Source of the DNA: Pseudomonas sp. GM79
Lineage (GTDB): Bacteria; Pseudomonadota; Gammaproteobacteria; Pseudomonadales; Pseudomonadaceae
Reading direction: 5' to 3'
DNA: 64,000 nucleotides
Assembly: GCF_000282495.1 (NCBI RefSeq)
Contig: NZ_AKJE01000028.1
Location: forward strand, 1-64,000
Of the stretch, positions 1-7,584 are shown piece by piece (positions within the stretch are counted from its first letter, which is position 1; each line of letters begins with the position of its first letter). Under the pieces are notes generated by a model. The model saw nothing but the letters and a program-made list of their open reading frames with translations, did not search any database and was not told where the DNA came from. Position numbers and translations under genes: made by a program.

Positions 1-1800
1 TGGCTGGTCAGCCAGCCACAACTGCCGGCCTGGCAACTGGTGTTCGGCGCGCTGGTCATGGGTGCCGGCATCAGTGCGATGCATTACACCGGCATGGCCG
101 CCATGCGCATGCAGCCGGGCATCGATTACGACCCCGCTCTGTTTAGCGCCTCGCTGCTGATCGCCGTCGGCGCGTCGGGCGCGGCGTTGTGGATCGCTTT
201 CCGCCTGCGTCGGCAGGCGCCCTATGTTCGCCTGATCCGCGGCGGTGCTGCGGTGATCATGGGCATCGCCATCGTCGGCATGCACTACACCGGCATGGCC
301 GCGGCACGCTTTGCCGACGGCAGTTTCTGTGGCGCGGCGGCCGATGGCCTGAACGGCGAGGGCCTGGACAATCTTGTTCTGATCACCACCCTTGCCGTAT
401 TGAGCATTGCCTTGCTGACCTCGATCCTCGATGCACGCCTGGAGGCTCGCACCGCAGACCTGGCTCACTCACTGACCGAGGCCAATCGCGAACTCACCCA
501 GCTGGCGCTGCACGACACCCTGACCGGGCTGCCAAACCGGGTGTTGCTGGCCGACCGTATCGATCAGGCGATGTCGAGGGTGCAGGAGCAGGGTGGCTGT
601 TTTGCGTTGATGTTCATTGATCTGGATGGTTTCAAACCGGTCAACGATGCTTTTGGGCACCACATGGGCGACCAGTTGCTGCGTGAGGTCGGCCTGCGCT
701 TGCGTGAAGATTTGCGTAGCCAGGACACCCTGGCGCGGATCGGCGGCGATGAGTTTGTGTTGCTGGTGCAACTCGCCGAGCCGAATGACGCGCTGAACCT
801 GGCGGCGCGACAGGTGGGGCTGATCGCGCGCTCGTTCCGGGTCGCGGAACATGACTTGCAGATTTCCGCCAGCGTCGGCATCGCGCTCTATCCGGGCAAC
901 GGTCAGACCGCCGAGGAATTGCTGATGAACGCCGACGCGGCGATGTACCACGCCAAGGGCGCCGGGAAAAACGGCCACAGCTTCTTCGACGCCTCGATGA
1001 ACAGCAACGCGCGCAAACAGCTGCAATTGCTTCAGGACTTGCGCAACGCCCTGGATCAGCAGCAATTCAGCCTCTATTACCAGCCCAAGTTCGACGCCGG
1101 CCATGGCCGACCGGTGGGCGCCGAGGCGTTGCTGCGCTGGGAACACCCGACCCAGGGCATGCTGCAGCCGGACAGCTTCATCGATCTTGCGGAGAAGACC
1201 GGGCTGATCATTCCGATTGGCGAGTGGGTGCTCAATGAAGCCTGCCGTCAGATGCGCGAGTGGTACGTGCTCGGTTACACCGACTGGCGCATCGCGGTGA
1301 ACCTCTCGGCCTTGCAGTTCTGCCACGCCGGGTTGGTGCAGAGTGTCGCCAAGGCCCTGGCCACTCATCATTTGCCGGCCAACAGCCTGACCCTGGAAAT
1401 CACCGAAACCACCGCCATGAGCGACGCCGATGCGAGCATGACGGTGCTGCAGGAACTCTCGGATATGGGCGTCGACCTGTCTATCGATGACTTTGGTACC
1501 GGCTATTCGAGCTTGATGTACCTCAAGCGCCTGCCGGCCAATGAACTGAAGATCGACCGGGGTTTCGTCCGCGATCTGGAACACGACAGCGACGACGCGG
1601 CCATCGTCTCGGCCATCGTCGCCCTCGGCCAGGCCTTGGGCTTGCGGATCGTGGCCGAAGGGGTTGAAACCGGTGTCCAGCAAGACTTCCTGACCCAACT
1701 CGGATGCGACTCGTTGCAGGGTTATCTGCTGGGACACCCGCTGCCGGCCGATCGCTTTATGGCCGATATTCACCGTGGGGAGCGATTGGCGGCGGGCTGA
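1..1800 (+). CDS. MHYT-GGDEF-EAL cyclic-di-GMP signalling protein (5' partial)
   Basis: The frame is open from base 1 to the TGA at 1798-1800, so the true start lies upstream of the window. The visible N-terminal part is membrane-embedded and carries two copies of the MHYTGM motif (about residues 28-33 and 95-100 of the visible part), the signature of the MHYT sensor domain. A GGDEF domain follows with an intact GGDEF motif and an RxxD inhibitory site (RSQD) five residues before it. A full EAL domain follows, with EALLRW and DDFGTGYSS motifs. Both catalytic signatures are present, so it could make and degrade c-di-GMP; which activity dominates cannot be read from sequence. The family is probably an inner-membrane sensor for a small diffusible ligand. 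A type-1 REP pair follows the stop codon. Confidence 0.93.
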   Translation, partial: WLVSQPQLPAWQLVFGALVMGAGISAMHYTGMAAMRMQPGIDYDPALFSASLLIAVGASGAALWIAFRLRRQAPYVRLIRGGAAVIMGIAIVGMHYTGMAAARFADGSFCGAAADGLNGEGLDNLVLITTLAVLSIALLTSILDARLEARTADLAHSLTEANRELTQLALHDTLTGLPNRVLLADRIDQAMSRVQEQGGCFALMFIDLDGFKPVNDAFGHHMGDQLLREVGLRLREDLRSQDTLARIGGDEFVLLVQLAEPNDALNLAARQVGLIARSFRVAEHDLQISASVGIALYPGNGQTAEELLMNADAAMYHAKGAGKNGHSFFDASMNSNARKQLQLLQDLRNALDQQQFSLYYQPKFDAGHGRPVGAEALLRWEHPTQGMLQPDSFIDLAEKTGLIIPIGEWVLNEACRQMREWYVLGYTDWRIAVNLSALQFCHAGLVQSVAKALATHHLPANSLTLEITETTAMSDADASMTVLQELSDMGVDLSIDDFGTGYSSLMYLKRLPANELKIDRGFVRDLEHDSDDAAIVSAIVALGQALGLRIVAEGVETGVQQDFLTQLGCDSLQGYLLGHPLPADRFMADIHRGERLAAG

Positions 1801-1827
1801 AACCGAGCAGCTTATTGGGGGCAGACC

Positions 1828-1949
1828 TGTGGCGAGGGAGCTTGCTCCCGCTCGGCTGCGAAGCAGTCGCAAAACCAGTCGGCCTGGTGGGTCTGAAAAA
1901 ATGAGGGGGCCGCTGCGCGCCCCAGCGGGAGCAAGCTCCCTCGCCACAG
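1828..1949. repeat. REP palindrome pair, type 1 (GGCGAGGGAGCTTGCTCCC)
   Basis: Two inverted copies of a palindromic unit reading tgtggcgagggagcttgctc on the left and its complement on the right flank a short GC-rich loop. The same unit recurs at 4432-4525. It is non-coding and lies between the GGDEF/EAL gene and the SDR gene. Confidence 0.85.
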
Positions 1950-2085
1950 AAGCATCTTCAGCCACAGGAATAGGTTCACTTCAGATTGCCATCAGTGCAG
2001 CCATTGACGCAGGTTCATGCAAAACCCGCCGATGGCGGTTATTCTTGGCCCCGACTGCATACGCTTGAAACGGGGGAATGCCAGC

Positions 2086-2832
2086 ATGGACAAAGTCATC
2101 GTCATCACCGGCGGCAGCCGCGGAATTGGCGCCGCCACGGCCCTGTTGGCCGCAGAGCAGGGCTATCGGATCTGTATCAACTATCAGTCCGACGAACAGG
2201 CGGCGCACAGTGTGCTGGAACAAGTCCGCGCACTCGGCGCTCAAGCCATTGCGGTACGCGCCGATGTCAGCATCGAAGACGAGGTGATCGGGCTGTTCCA
2301 CCGCGTAGATACCGAACTCGGTCGGGTCACGGCGCTGGTGAACAACGCCGGCACGGTCGGGCAAAAATCGCGGATCGACGAGATGTCCGAATTCCGTATT
2401 CTGAAAATCCTCAAGACCAACGTCCTGGCGCCGATCCTCTGCGCCAAACACGCGATTTTGCGCATGTCGCCCAAACATGGCGGGCAGGGCGGCAGCATCG
2501 TCAATGTGTCGTCGGTCGCTGCCCGCTTGGGCGCCCCCAGCGAATATGTCGACTACGCAGCGTCCAAAGGCGCGCTGGACACCTTCACCATCGGTCTGTC
2601 CAAGGAAGTGGCGGGCGAGGGTATTCGCGTCAACGCCGTGCGGCCGGGTTACATCTACACCGATTTCCATGCATTGAGCGGCGATCCGGACCGGGTCAGC
2701 AAGCTGGAGTCGGCGATTCCCATGGCCCGGGGTGGGCGGCCGGATGAAGTGGCGGAGGCGATTGTGTGGTTGTTGTCGGATAAGGCTTCTTATGCGACGG
2801 GGACTTTCGTCGATCTGGGTGGTGGGCGTTAA
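2086..2832 (+). CDS. SDR family NAD(P)-dependent oxidoreductase
   Basis: A 248-aa classical short-chain dehydrogenase/reductase. The N-terminal dinucleotide-binding motif TGGSRGIG is at residues 8-15, an NNAG motif follows near residue 88, and the catalytic Ser and YAASK (Tyr-x-x-x-Lys) motif are in the second half. The C-terminus has the family's usual Gly-rich end. I chose ATG 2086 because MDKVIVITGG is the canonical SDR beginning and GGGGGA lies upstream; the in-frame codons before it look non-coding. The substrate cannot be told; 3-oxoacyl-reductase-like or sugar dehydrogenase-like members look the same. It stands alone between two REP pairs, so it is probably monocistronic. Confidence 0.92.
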   Translation: MDKVIVITGGSRGIGAATALLAAEQGYRICINYQSDEQAAHSVLEQVRALGAQAIAVRADVSIEDEVIGLFHRVDTELGRVTALVNNAGTVGQKSRIDEMSEFRILKILKTNVLAPILCAKHAILRMSPKHGGQGGSIVNVSSVAARLGAPSEYVDYAASKGALDTFTIGLSKEVAGEGIRVNAVRPGYIYTDFHALSGDPDRVSKLESAIPMARGGRPDEVAEAIVWLLSDKASYATGTFVDLGGGR

Positions 2833-2863
2833 TCCTCAGGATTTGCTTTGTCTGTTCTGGCCT

Positions 2864-2958
2864 CTTCGCGAGCAAGCCCGCTCCCACAGGGGTTCTGTGT
2901 GTACACAACATTTGTGAACACCACCGAACCCCTGTGGGAGCGGGCTTGCTCGCGAAGG
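2864..2958. repeat. REP palindrome pair, type 2 (TTCGCGAGCAAGCCCGCTCCCAC)
   Basis: Two inverted copies of a unit with core cgcgagcaagcccgctccca flank about 45 bases. This is the most frequent repeat of the window, with at least nine pairs. It lies between the convergent SDR and MocR genes. Confidence 0.88.
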
Positions 2959-2983
2959 CGATAGCCCAGACAACATCAAACCC

Positions 2984-4393
2984 TCAGAACGACCGCACAA
3001 TCCGCCCCAACGTCTCCATCGCCTTCTCCGAATCCTCAGTCCAAGGGCTGCCGTAATTCAGCCGAATACAATTCCTGAACCGCTGGGTTGGCGAGAAAAT
3101 CGGCCCCGGCGCGATGCTGATCCCTTGCGCCAATGCCATCTGAAACAACTTCAACGAATCCATCTGCGGCGGCAGCTCCAGCCACAAAAAGTACCCTCCC
3201 GCCGGCTGACTAACGCGCGTCTGGGCCGGGAAGTAGCGGGCGATGGCGGCGAGCATCGCGCTTTGTTGTTCTTCCAGGGCGTAACGCAGTTTGCGCAGGT
3301 GTCGGTCGTAGCCGCCGTGTTGCAGGTAATCGGCGATGGCGGCCTGGGCGGGCATTGAGGCGCAGAGGGAGGTCATCAGTTTCAGGCGTTCGATTTTCTG
3401 TGCATACCGCCCGGCGGCGACCCAGCCGATGCGATAACCGGGTGCCAGGCTCTTGGCGAACGAACCGCAGTGCATCACCAGGCCCTCAGTATCGAAGGCC
3501 TTGGCCGGTTTCGGCGCCTGTTGGCCGTAATAGAGCTCGGCGTAGACGTCGTCCTCGATCAGCGGCACCTGATGGCTGCGCAACAACTCCACGAGTTCCT
3601 GCTTCTTCGCCTCGGGCATGGTCGCGCCCATCGGGTTCTGGAAACTGGTCATGCACCAACAGGCTTTGATCGGATGCCGTTCCAGCGTCTGGGCCAGCAC
3701 ACCAAGGTCAATGCCATCGCGCGGATGCACGGGAATTTCCACCGCTTTGAGCTTCAGCCGTTCCAGCACTTGCAGGCTGGCGTAGAACGCCGGGGCTTCG
3801 ATGGCCACCAGATCGCCGGGTTCGGTGACCGCTTGCAGGCACAGGTTCAGGGCTTCGAGGGCGCCGTTGGTGATCAGCAATTCTTCCATGGGCAGCATCA
3901 GCCCGCCGACCATGTAGCGCAGGGCGATTTGCCGACGCAGTTGCGGGTTGCCCGGCGACATGTCGGTGACCACCATGCGCGGGTCCATTTCCCGGGCGGC
4001 ACTGGCCAGCGAGCGAGACAGGCGTTGCAGCGGAAACAGCGTGGGGCTGGGGAAGGCCGAGCCGAAGGGCACGGTGTTCGGGTCCTTGATCGAGTCCAGC
4101 ACCGAGAACACCAGTTCGCTGACGTCGACTTCGGTGGACTCGTTGACCTGGCTGCTGATCACCGGCTCCGAAAACGGGCTCGGTGCATGGGTATTGACGA
4201 AGTAGCCGGAACGCGGCCGGGCGCGGATCAGGCCACGGCGCTCAAGCAGGTAATAGGCCTGGAACACCGTGGACGGGCTGACCCCGTAAGTCTGGCTGGC
4301 GTAGCGCACCGACGGCACCCGCTGGCCGGGACCGAGGACGCCGGAGCGGATCAGTTCAGCGATATCGTCGGCGAATTTTTCGTAGCGTTTCAT
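2984..4393 (-). CDS. MocR-type PLP-dependent transcriptional regulator (GntR wHTH + aminotransferase fold)
   Basis: A 469-aa protein with an N-terminal GntR winged helix (residues about 1-70; VPSVRYASQTYGVSPSTV is the recognition region). A type-I aminotransferase fold covers residues about 110-469. The PLP-binding lysine lies in GSFAKSLAPGYRIGW, the SxxK motif near residue 315. Members of the MocR/PdxR family bind DNA and sense PLP-linked amino compounds rather than acting as free transaminases. The start is taken at ATG 4393; a TTG one codon upstream also reads in frame. No obvious target is adjacent: the neighbour upstream is a REP pair and then ccoG. The effector is unknown. Confidence 0.9.
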   Translation of the reverse strand: MKRYEKFADDIAELIRSGVLGPGQRVPSVRYASQTYGVSPSTVFQAYYLLERRGLIRARPRSGYFVNTHAPSPFSEPVISSQVNESTEVDVSELVFSVLDSIKDPNTVPFGSAFPSPTLFPLQRLSRSLASAAREMDPRMVVTDMSPGNPQLRRQIALRYMVGGLMLPMEELLITNGALEALNLCLQAVTEPGDLVAIEAPAFYASLQVLERLKLKAVEIPVHPRDGIDLGVLAQTLERHPIKACWCMTSFQNPMGATMPEAKKQELVELLRSHQVPLIEDDVYAELYYGQQAPKPAKAFDTEGLVMHCGSFAKSLAPGYRIGWVAAGRYAQKIERLKLMTSLCASMPAQAAIADYLQHGGYDRHLRKLRYALEEQQSAMLAAIARYFPAQTRVSQPAGGYFLWLELPPQMDSLKLFQMALAQGISIAPGPIFSPTQRFRNCIRLNYGSPWTEDSEKAMETLGRIVRSF

Positions 4394-4431
4394 CAAAGAC
4401 CCGGTTTGAGGTTATTCAGTTGGTGCGCTGT

Positions 4432-4525
4432 TGTGGCGAGGGAGCTTGCTCCCGCTGGGGTGCGAAGCGCCCCCAAAAATTTACGACTGCTACGCAGCCG
4501 AGCGGGAGCAAGCTCCCTCGCCATA
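4432..4525. repeat. REP palindrome pair, type 1
   Basis: Inverted copies of the tgtggcgagggagcttgctc unit, the same family as 1828-1949. The pair lies between the MocR gene start and the ccoG stop, so it sits in the MocR promoter region. Confidence 0.83.
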
Positions 4526-4579
4526 GAGGATCGCATCTGACAGAGGACTGCATCTGACAAAGGATTGCATCTTAATGGC

Positions 4580-6004
4580 TCAACGGTTCATCGGTGCAAC
4601 AAACCGGCTCTTGGCCACGCTGTTGATGTCCGGCTCATCGCTGTCGACAATCTTGAAACTGATGGTCTGCGAGCTGCTGCTCGGGCGATCCGTGGTCATG
4701 GCCACCGATACCGGCACGTCGACGATCTCTCCGGGGGCCAGGCTCAGTTCAGTCTTGCCTTGCAGCTGGAAGCCATCGCCATCGACCAGCGTCAATCGAT
4801 AATCCTGACGTTGCTGGGTCTTGTTGATGACCTTCAAGCTGTAGATGTTTTCGATCTGGCCTTCACTGTTCTCGCGGAACAGACCACGGTCCTTGCTCAC
4901 GTCCAGCGACACCATCGGCCGCTCCACCAGTGCCAGGGCGAGGGCGCCGATCATCACCAGCAGCACGGCGGTATAACCGATCAGTCGCGGCCTCAGAAGG
5001 TGGGTTTTGCCGCCCTGCAGTTCATGCTCCGAGGTGTAGCTGATCAGCCCACGGGCGTAGCCCATTTTGTCCATGATCGAGTCACAGGCGTCGATGCACG
5101 CGGCGCAACCGATGCATTCCATCTGCAAACCGTCGCGGATGTCGATGCCGGTAGGGCAGACCTGCACGCACAATTGGCAATCGATGCAATCACCCAGTCC
5201 GATCTCGGCCGGTTTCACGTCACGTTTGCGCGGGCCACGGTTTTCGCCGCGGGCCACGTCGTAGGAAATGGTCAGGGTGTCCTTGTCGAACATCACGCTC
5301 TGGAACCGCGCATACGGGCACATGTGCATGCACACTGCTTCGCGCAACCAACCGGCATTGATGTAAGTGGCCCCGGTGAAGAACAGCACCCAGAACAGGC
5401 TGACCCCGCCCATTTGCAAGGTCAGCAGTTCTTCGGCCAGCGGCCGGATCGGTGTGAAGTAGCCGACAAAGGTCAGGCCGGTGAGCAGGCTGATCGCCAG
5501 CCACAAGGTGTGCTTGGCCGAGCGGCGGATCAGTTTGTTCAGGCCCCAAGGGGCGGCTTGTAGCTTGATTCGCTGGTTGCGCTCGCCTTCGGTGATCTTC
5601 TCGCACCACATGAAGATCCAGGTCCAGGAACTCTGCGGGCAGGTGTAACCGCACCAGACCCGGCCAGCGAACACGGTGATCGCAAACAGGCCGAACGCAG
5701 CAATGATCAGCAGCGCCGACAGCAGAATGAAATCCTGTGGCCAGAAGGTCGCGCCGAAGATGTGAAATTTACTTTCGGAAAGGTCCCAGAGCACCGCTTG
5801 GCGGCCACCCCAGTTCAGCCACACGGTGCCGAAGAACAGCAGAAACAGAACCCCCGCGCCACTCATGCGCAGGGTGCGGAATAAACCCGTGAAGCTGCGG
5901 GTGTGGATCAGGTTGTCGCTGGACTTGGCCTTTATCTTTGGACGCAAAGGCTCATTGATAAATGAAGCAGGTTCAACGGTTCGGACGGGGATTCTATCGC
6001 TCAT
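4580..6004 (-). CDS. ccoG: cytochrome c oxidase accessory protein CcoG (FixG/RdxA)
   Basis: A 474-aa membrane iron-sulfur protein. Transmembrane helices occupy the first ~200 residues, with the cysteine motifs WCGYTCPQ and CMHMCPY. Two ferredoxin-type 4Fe-4S motifs follow (CIDCQLCVQVCP and CIGCAACIDACD). There is one more helix and then a C-terminal Ig-like FixG domain. CcoG proteins are needed for cbb3-type oxidase assembly and have been shown to reduce copper for CcoN maturation. ATG 6004 (MSDRIPV) is preferred over the in-frame ATG at 6028 because it matches the family start and is preceded by GAGCGAAAG. The rest of the cco operon is not adjacent in this window. Confidence 0.95.
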   Translation of the reverse strand: MSDRIPVRTVEPASFINEPLRPKIKAKSSDNLIHTRSFTGLFRTLRMSGAGVLFLLFFGTVWLNWGGRQAVLWDLSESKFHIFGATFWPQDFILLSALLIIAAFGLFAITVFAGRVWCGYTCPQSSWTWIFMWCEKITEGERNQRIKLQAAPWGLNKLIRRSAKHTLWLAISLLTGLTFVGYFTPIRPLAEELLTLQMGGVSLFWVLFFTGATYINAGWLREAVCMHMCPYARFQSVMFDKDTLTISYDVARGENRGPRKRDVKPAEIGLGDCIDCQLCVQVCPTGIDIRDGLQMECIGCAACIDACDSIMDKMGYARGLISYTSEHELQGGKTHLLRPRLIGYTAVLLVMIGALALALVERPMVSLDVSKDRGLFRENSEGQIENIYSLKVINKTQQRQDYRLTLVDGDGFQLQGKTELSLAPGEIVDVPVSVAMTTDRPSSSSQTISFKIVDSDEPDINSVAKSRFVAPMNR

Positions 6005-6199
6005 GGTCTTTCGCTCATCAGCCTCCATCAGGCCTGAGCACTATGACCAGCGATCTGTTTGCATAACAGACTCAGCTAAAGCAATAAAAAGCGGATCAGA
6101 TGAGTTTCTGGCACCCGCCTGCGACAACTTGATGCACCCGCAACGGCTGGCCGCAAACGCCTATGCCAAGTGTTTGCGGCGTGTGTTGATGCGGGTCAG

Positions 6200-6433
6200 T
6201 CAAATCACCGAATCACTGTCCGTGGCCTTCAAATGCCGGCGACCGTCTGCTGCGCCTGCTACGGTCAATGCATCGGCTTCTGCTTCGGTGATGTAGATGC
6301 GCTGGCCGTCGAGGTCCACCGCCGACATGGATTTTTCCGCGTCGGTGATGATGGTGACGTCGGGGCAAAGACGAATTTCTTCGCCGTTCCTGGTGATGAA
6401 GAAGCAGGTCTGGTTTTCGATACGCACGGTCAT
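6200..6433 (-). CDS. small conserved Pseudomonas protein, probable DUF3203 family
   Basis: A 77-aa soluble protein starting MTVRIENQTCFF, with a mid-region ITEAEADALTVAGA and a charged C-terminal tail. The length, composition and motif order match what I recall as the DUF3203 family of Pseudomonas. The function is unknown. The start ATG at 6433 is preceded on the minus strand by AAAAAAGGG. It lies alone, transcribed away from the MgtC gene, with about 195 bp to the ccoG start that holds nothing I recognise. Confidence 0.72.
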   Translation of the reverse strand: MTVRIENQTCFFITRNGEEIRLCPDVTIITDAEKSMSAVDLDGQRIYITEAEADALTVAGAADGRRHLKATDSDSVI

Positions 6434-6567
6434 GGGGGTGCCCTTTTTTTGCAGGTTCTAGATCGTTAGGACGCATCTGCCGCTCATCGTTCTGTGCAAC
6501 CGATTAATGGTGGGGGCGGTCCACCTTATATCGAGTGACTTCCATTGATCATCACAAGGACTGCGCC

Positions 6568-7068
6568 ATGGACGCTTGGTGGCACGAGGTTTGGGTGACG
6601 CTGCAAGCGGAGTTCGCCGACATTGGCGATGCTTCACAACTGACGCGCATTACCGTGCGATTGCTGATGGCTGCCTTGCTGGGTGGCATTCTCGGTTTTG
6701 AGCGTGAACAGAAGGGCAAGGCCGCCGGGATTCGCACCCATATGCTGGTGGCGCTGGGTGCGGCGCTGTTTGTACTGGTGCCTCAAATGTCAGGATCCCA
6801 GGCCGATGCCATGAGCCGGGTGGTGCAGGGCGTGATCGCCGGCATCGGCTTTCTCGGCGCCGGGACTATCCTGAAAAACACCGATGGCGACGAGGGGCAT
6901 GTCAAAGGCCTGACCACCGCCGCCGGTTTGTGGATGACGGCGGCCATTGGCGTTTCGGCCGGGATGGGCCGCGAGGCGACGGCTGTGTTCAGTACGTTGC
7001 TGGCGTTGGTGATCCTCGGTGTGATGCCAGTCGTGGTGCGCCAGATTGAAAAGGATCGAACCCCGTAG
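6568..7068 (+). CDS. MgtC/SapB family membrane protein
   Basis: A 166-aa polytopic membrane protein. It has the MgtC/SapB core: LLGGILGFERE near residue 30, GIRTHMLVALGAALF, then GVIAGIGFLGAGTI and LTTAAGLWMTAAIG. Only the N-terminal hydrophobic domain is present and the C-terminal ACT-like domain of true MgtC is missing, as in SapB-type members. Family members are linked to magnesium limitation and intracellular survival, but the biochemical role is unsettled. ATG 6568 has AAGGA seven bases upstream. The TAG stop codon is made by the first bases of the following type-3 REP, so the C-terminus may have been set by the repeat insertion. Confidence 0.87.
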   Translation: MDAWWHEVWVTLQAEFADIGDASQLTRITVRLLMAALLGGILGFEREQKGKAAGIRTHMLVALGAALFVLVPQMSGSQADAMSRVVQGVIAGIGFLGAGTILKNTDGDEGHVKGLTTAAGLWMTAAIGVSAGMGREATAVFSTLLALVILGVMPVVVRQIEKDRTP

Positions 7069-7168
7069 GAGCTGCCGAAGGCTGCGATCTTTTGATCTTT
7101 AGCTTTATAGCGATTTGGAGATTGCTGAAGGACAAGATCAAAAGATCGCAGCCTTCGGCAGCTCCTAC
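7065..7168. repeat. REP palindrome pair, type 3 (GTAGGAGCTGCCGAAGGCTG...)
   Basis: Two inverted copies of a unit with core gctgcgatcttttgatc and outer part gtaggagctgccgaagg flank about 40 bases. Related pairs are at 18947-19046 and 55884-55981. The left end supplies the stop codon of the MgtC-family gene. Confidence 0.85.
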
Positions 7169-7185
7169 ATTGAGTCTTCATGCGT

Positions 7186-7368
7186 TTACGGATGCACGAT
7201 TTCCGGCGGCTGGACGGTCGGTGGCTCTTCGCGCGGTGGCGGGTTGGTGCCCGGCGGTTCCTGTTCAGGGACGGGGGCGGGTTCGGTCGGCGGTGTTGGC
7301 TGTGTCGGCGGTACCGTCGGCTCATCGATGTTCGGATCGGGTGTCTCGGCCGGCATTGGAATACTCAT
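7186..7368 (-). CDS. proline-rich small protein
   Basis: A 60-aa protein, almost entirely Pro, Glu, Thr and Ala with repeated PP/TPP blocks (PTVPPTQPTPPTEP). It is predicted to be disordered. ATG 7368 is chosen because GGAG lies nine bases upstream; a longer in-frame version from 7458 would include non-typical codons. There is no signal peptide or membrane segment. Similar short Pro-rich proteins are annotated in many Pseudomonas genomes without a known role. It is divergent from glgE. Confidence 0.65.
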   Translation of the reverse strand: MSIPMPAETPDPNIDEPTVPPTQPTPPTEPAPVPEQEPPGTNPPPREEPPTVQPPEIVHP

Positions 7369-7466
7369 CGCTACAGTCTCCAGTGGCAGATGGCGTGAGT
7401 CGTGCTTAAGTTGGTTGACCCGTACACAGGGAATTTGATTCCCCGAAAGACTTGGCAAATCCCTCT

Positions 7467-7494
7467 GAACTTTTACCGGCGCCTGCTGTTCGGA
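7467..7494 (+). promoter_or_regulatory. putative AlgU (sigma-22/RpoE-like) promoter of the glgE-treS-glgB block
   Basis: GAACTT at 7467-7472 matches the AlgU -35 consensus exactly. It is followed after 17 bases by TCGGA at 7490-7494, which differs from the -10 consensus TCTGA at one base. It lies about 90 bases before the glgE ATG in the right orientation. Osmotic and envelope stress control of trehalose genes makes this plausible, but it is inferred from motif match only. Confidence 0.45.
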
Positions 7495-7584
7495 ACTTAA
7501 GTGAGTTCATGTCGGGGCAGACCGCTTCGTGTGAACGACGACCAGGCACAAGAGCGTCCTTGGGGCGTTAAGGAGAGATGCTCG

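Noticed and set aside
2864..2958. Possible CRISPR-like or tRNA-like hairpins among the many repeated palindromes
   Set aside because: The repeats are inverted pairs dispersed between genes, not direct repeats with regular spacers. They do not fold to a cloverleaf or encode an anticodon arm.
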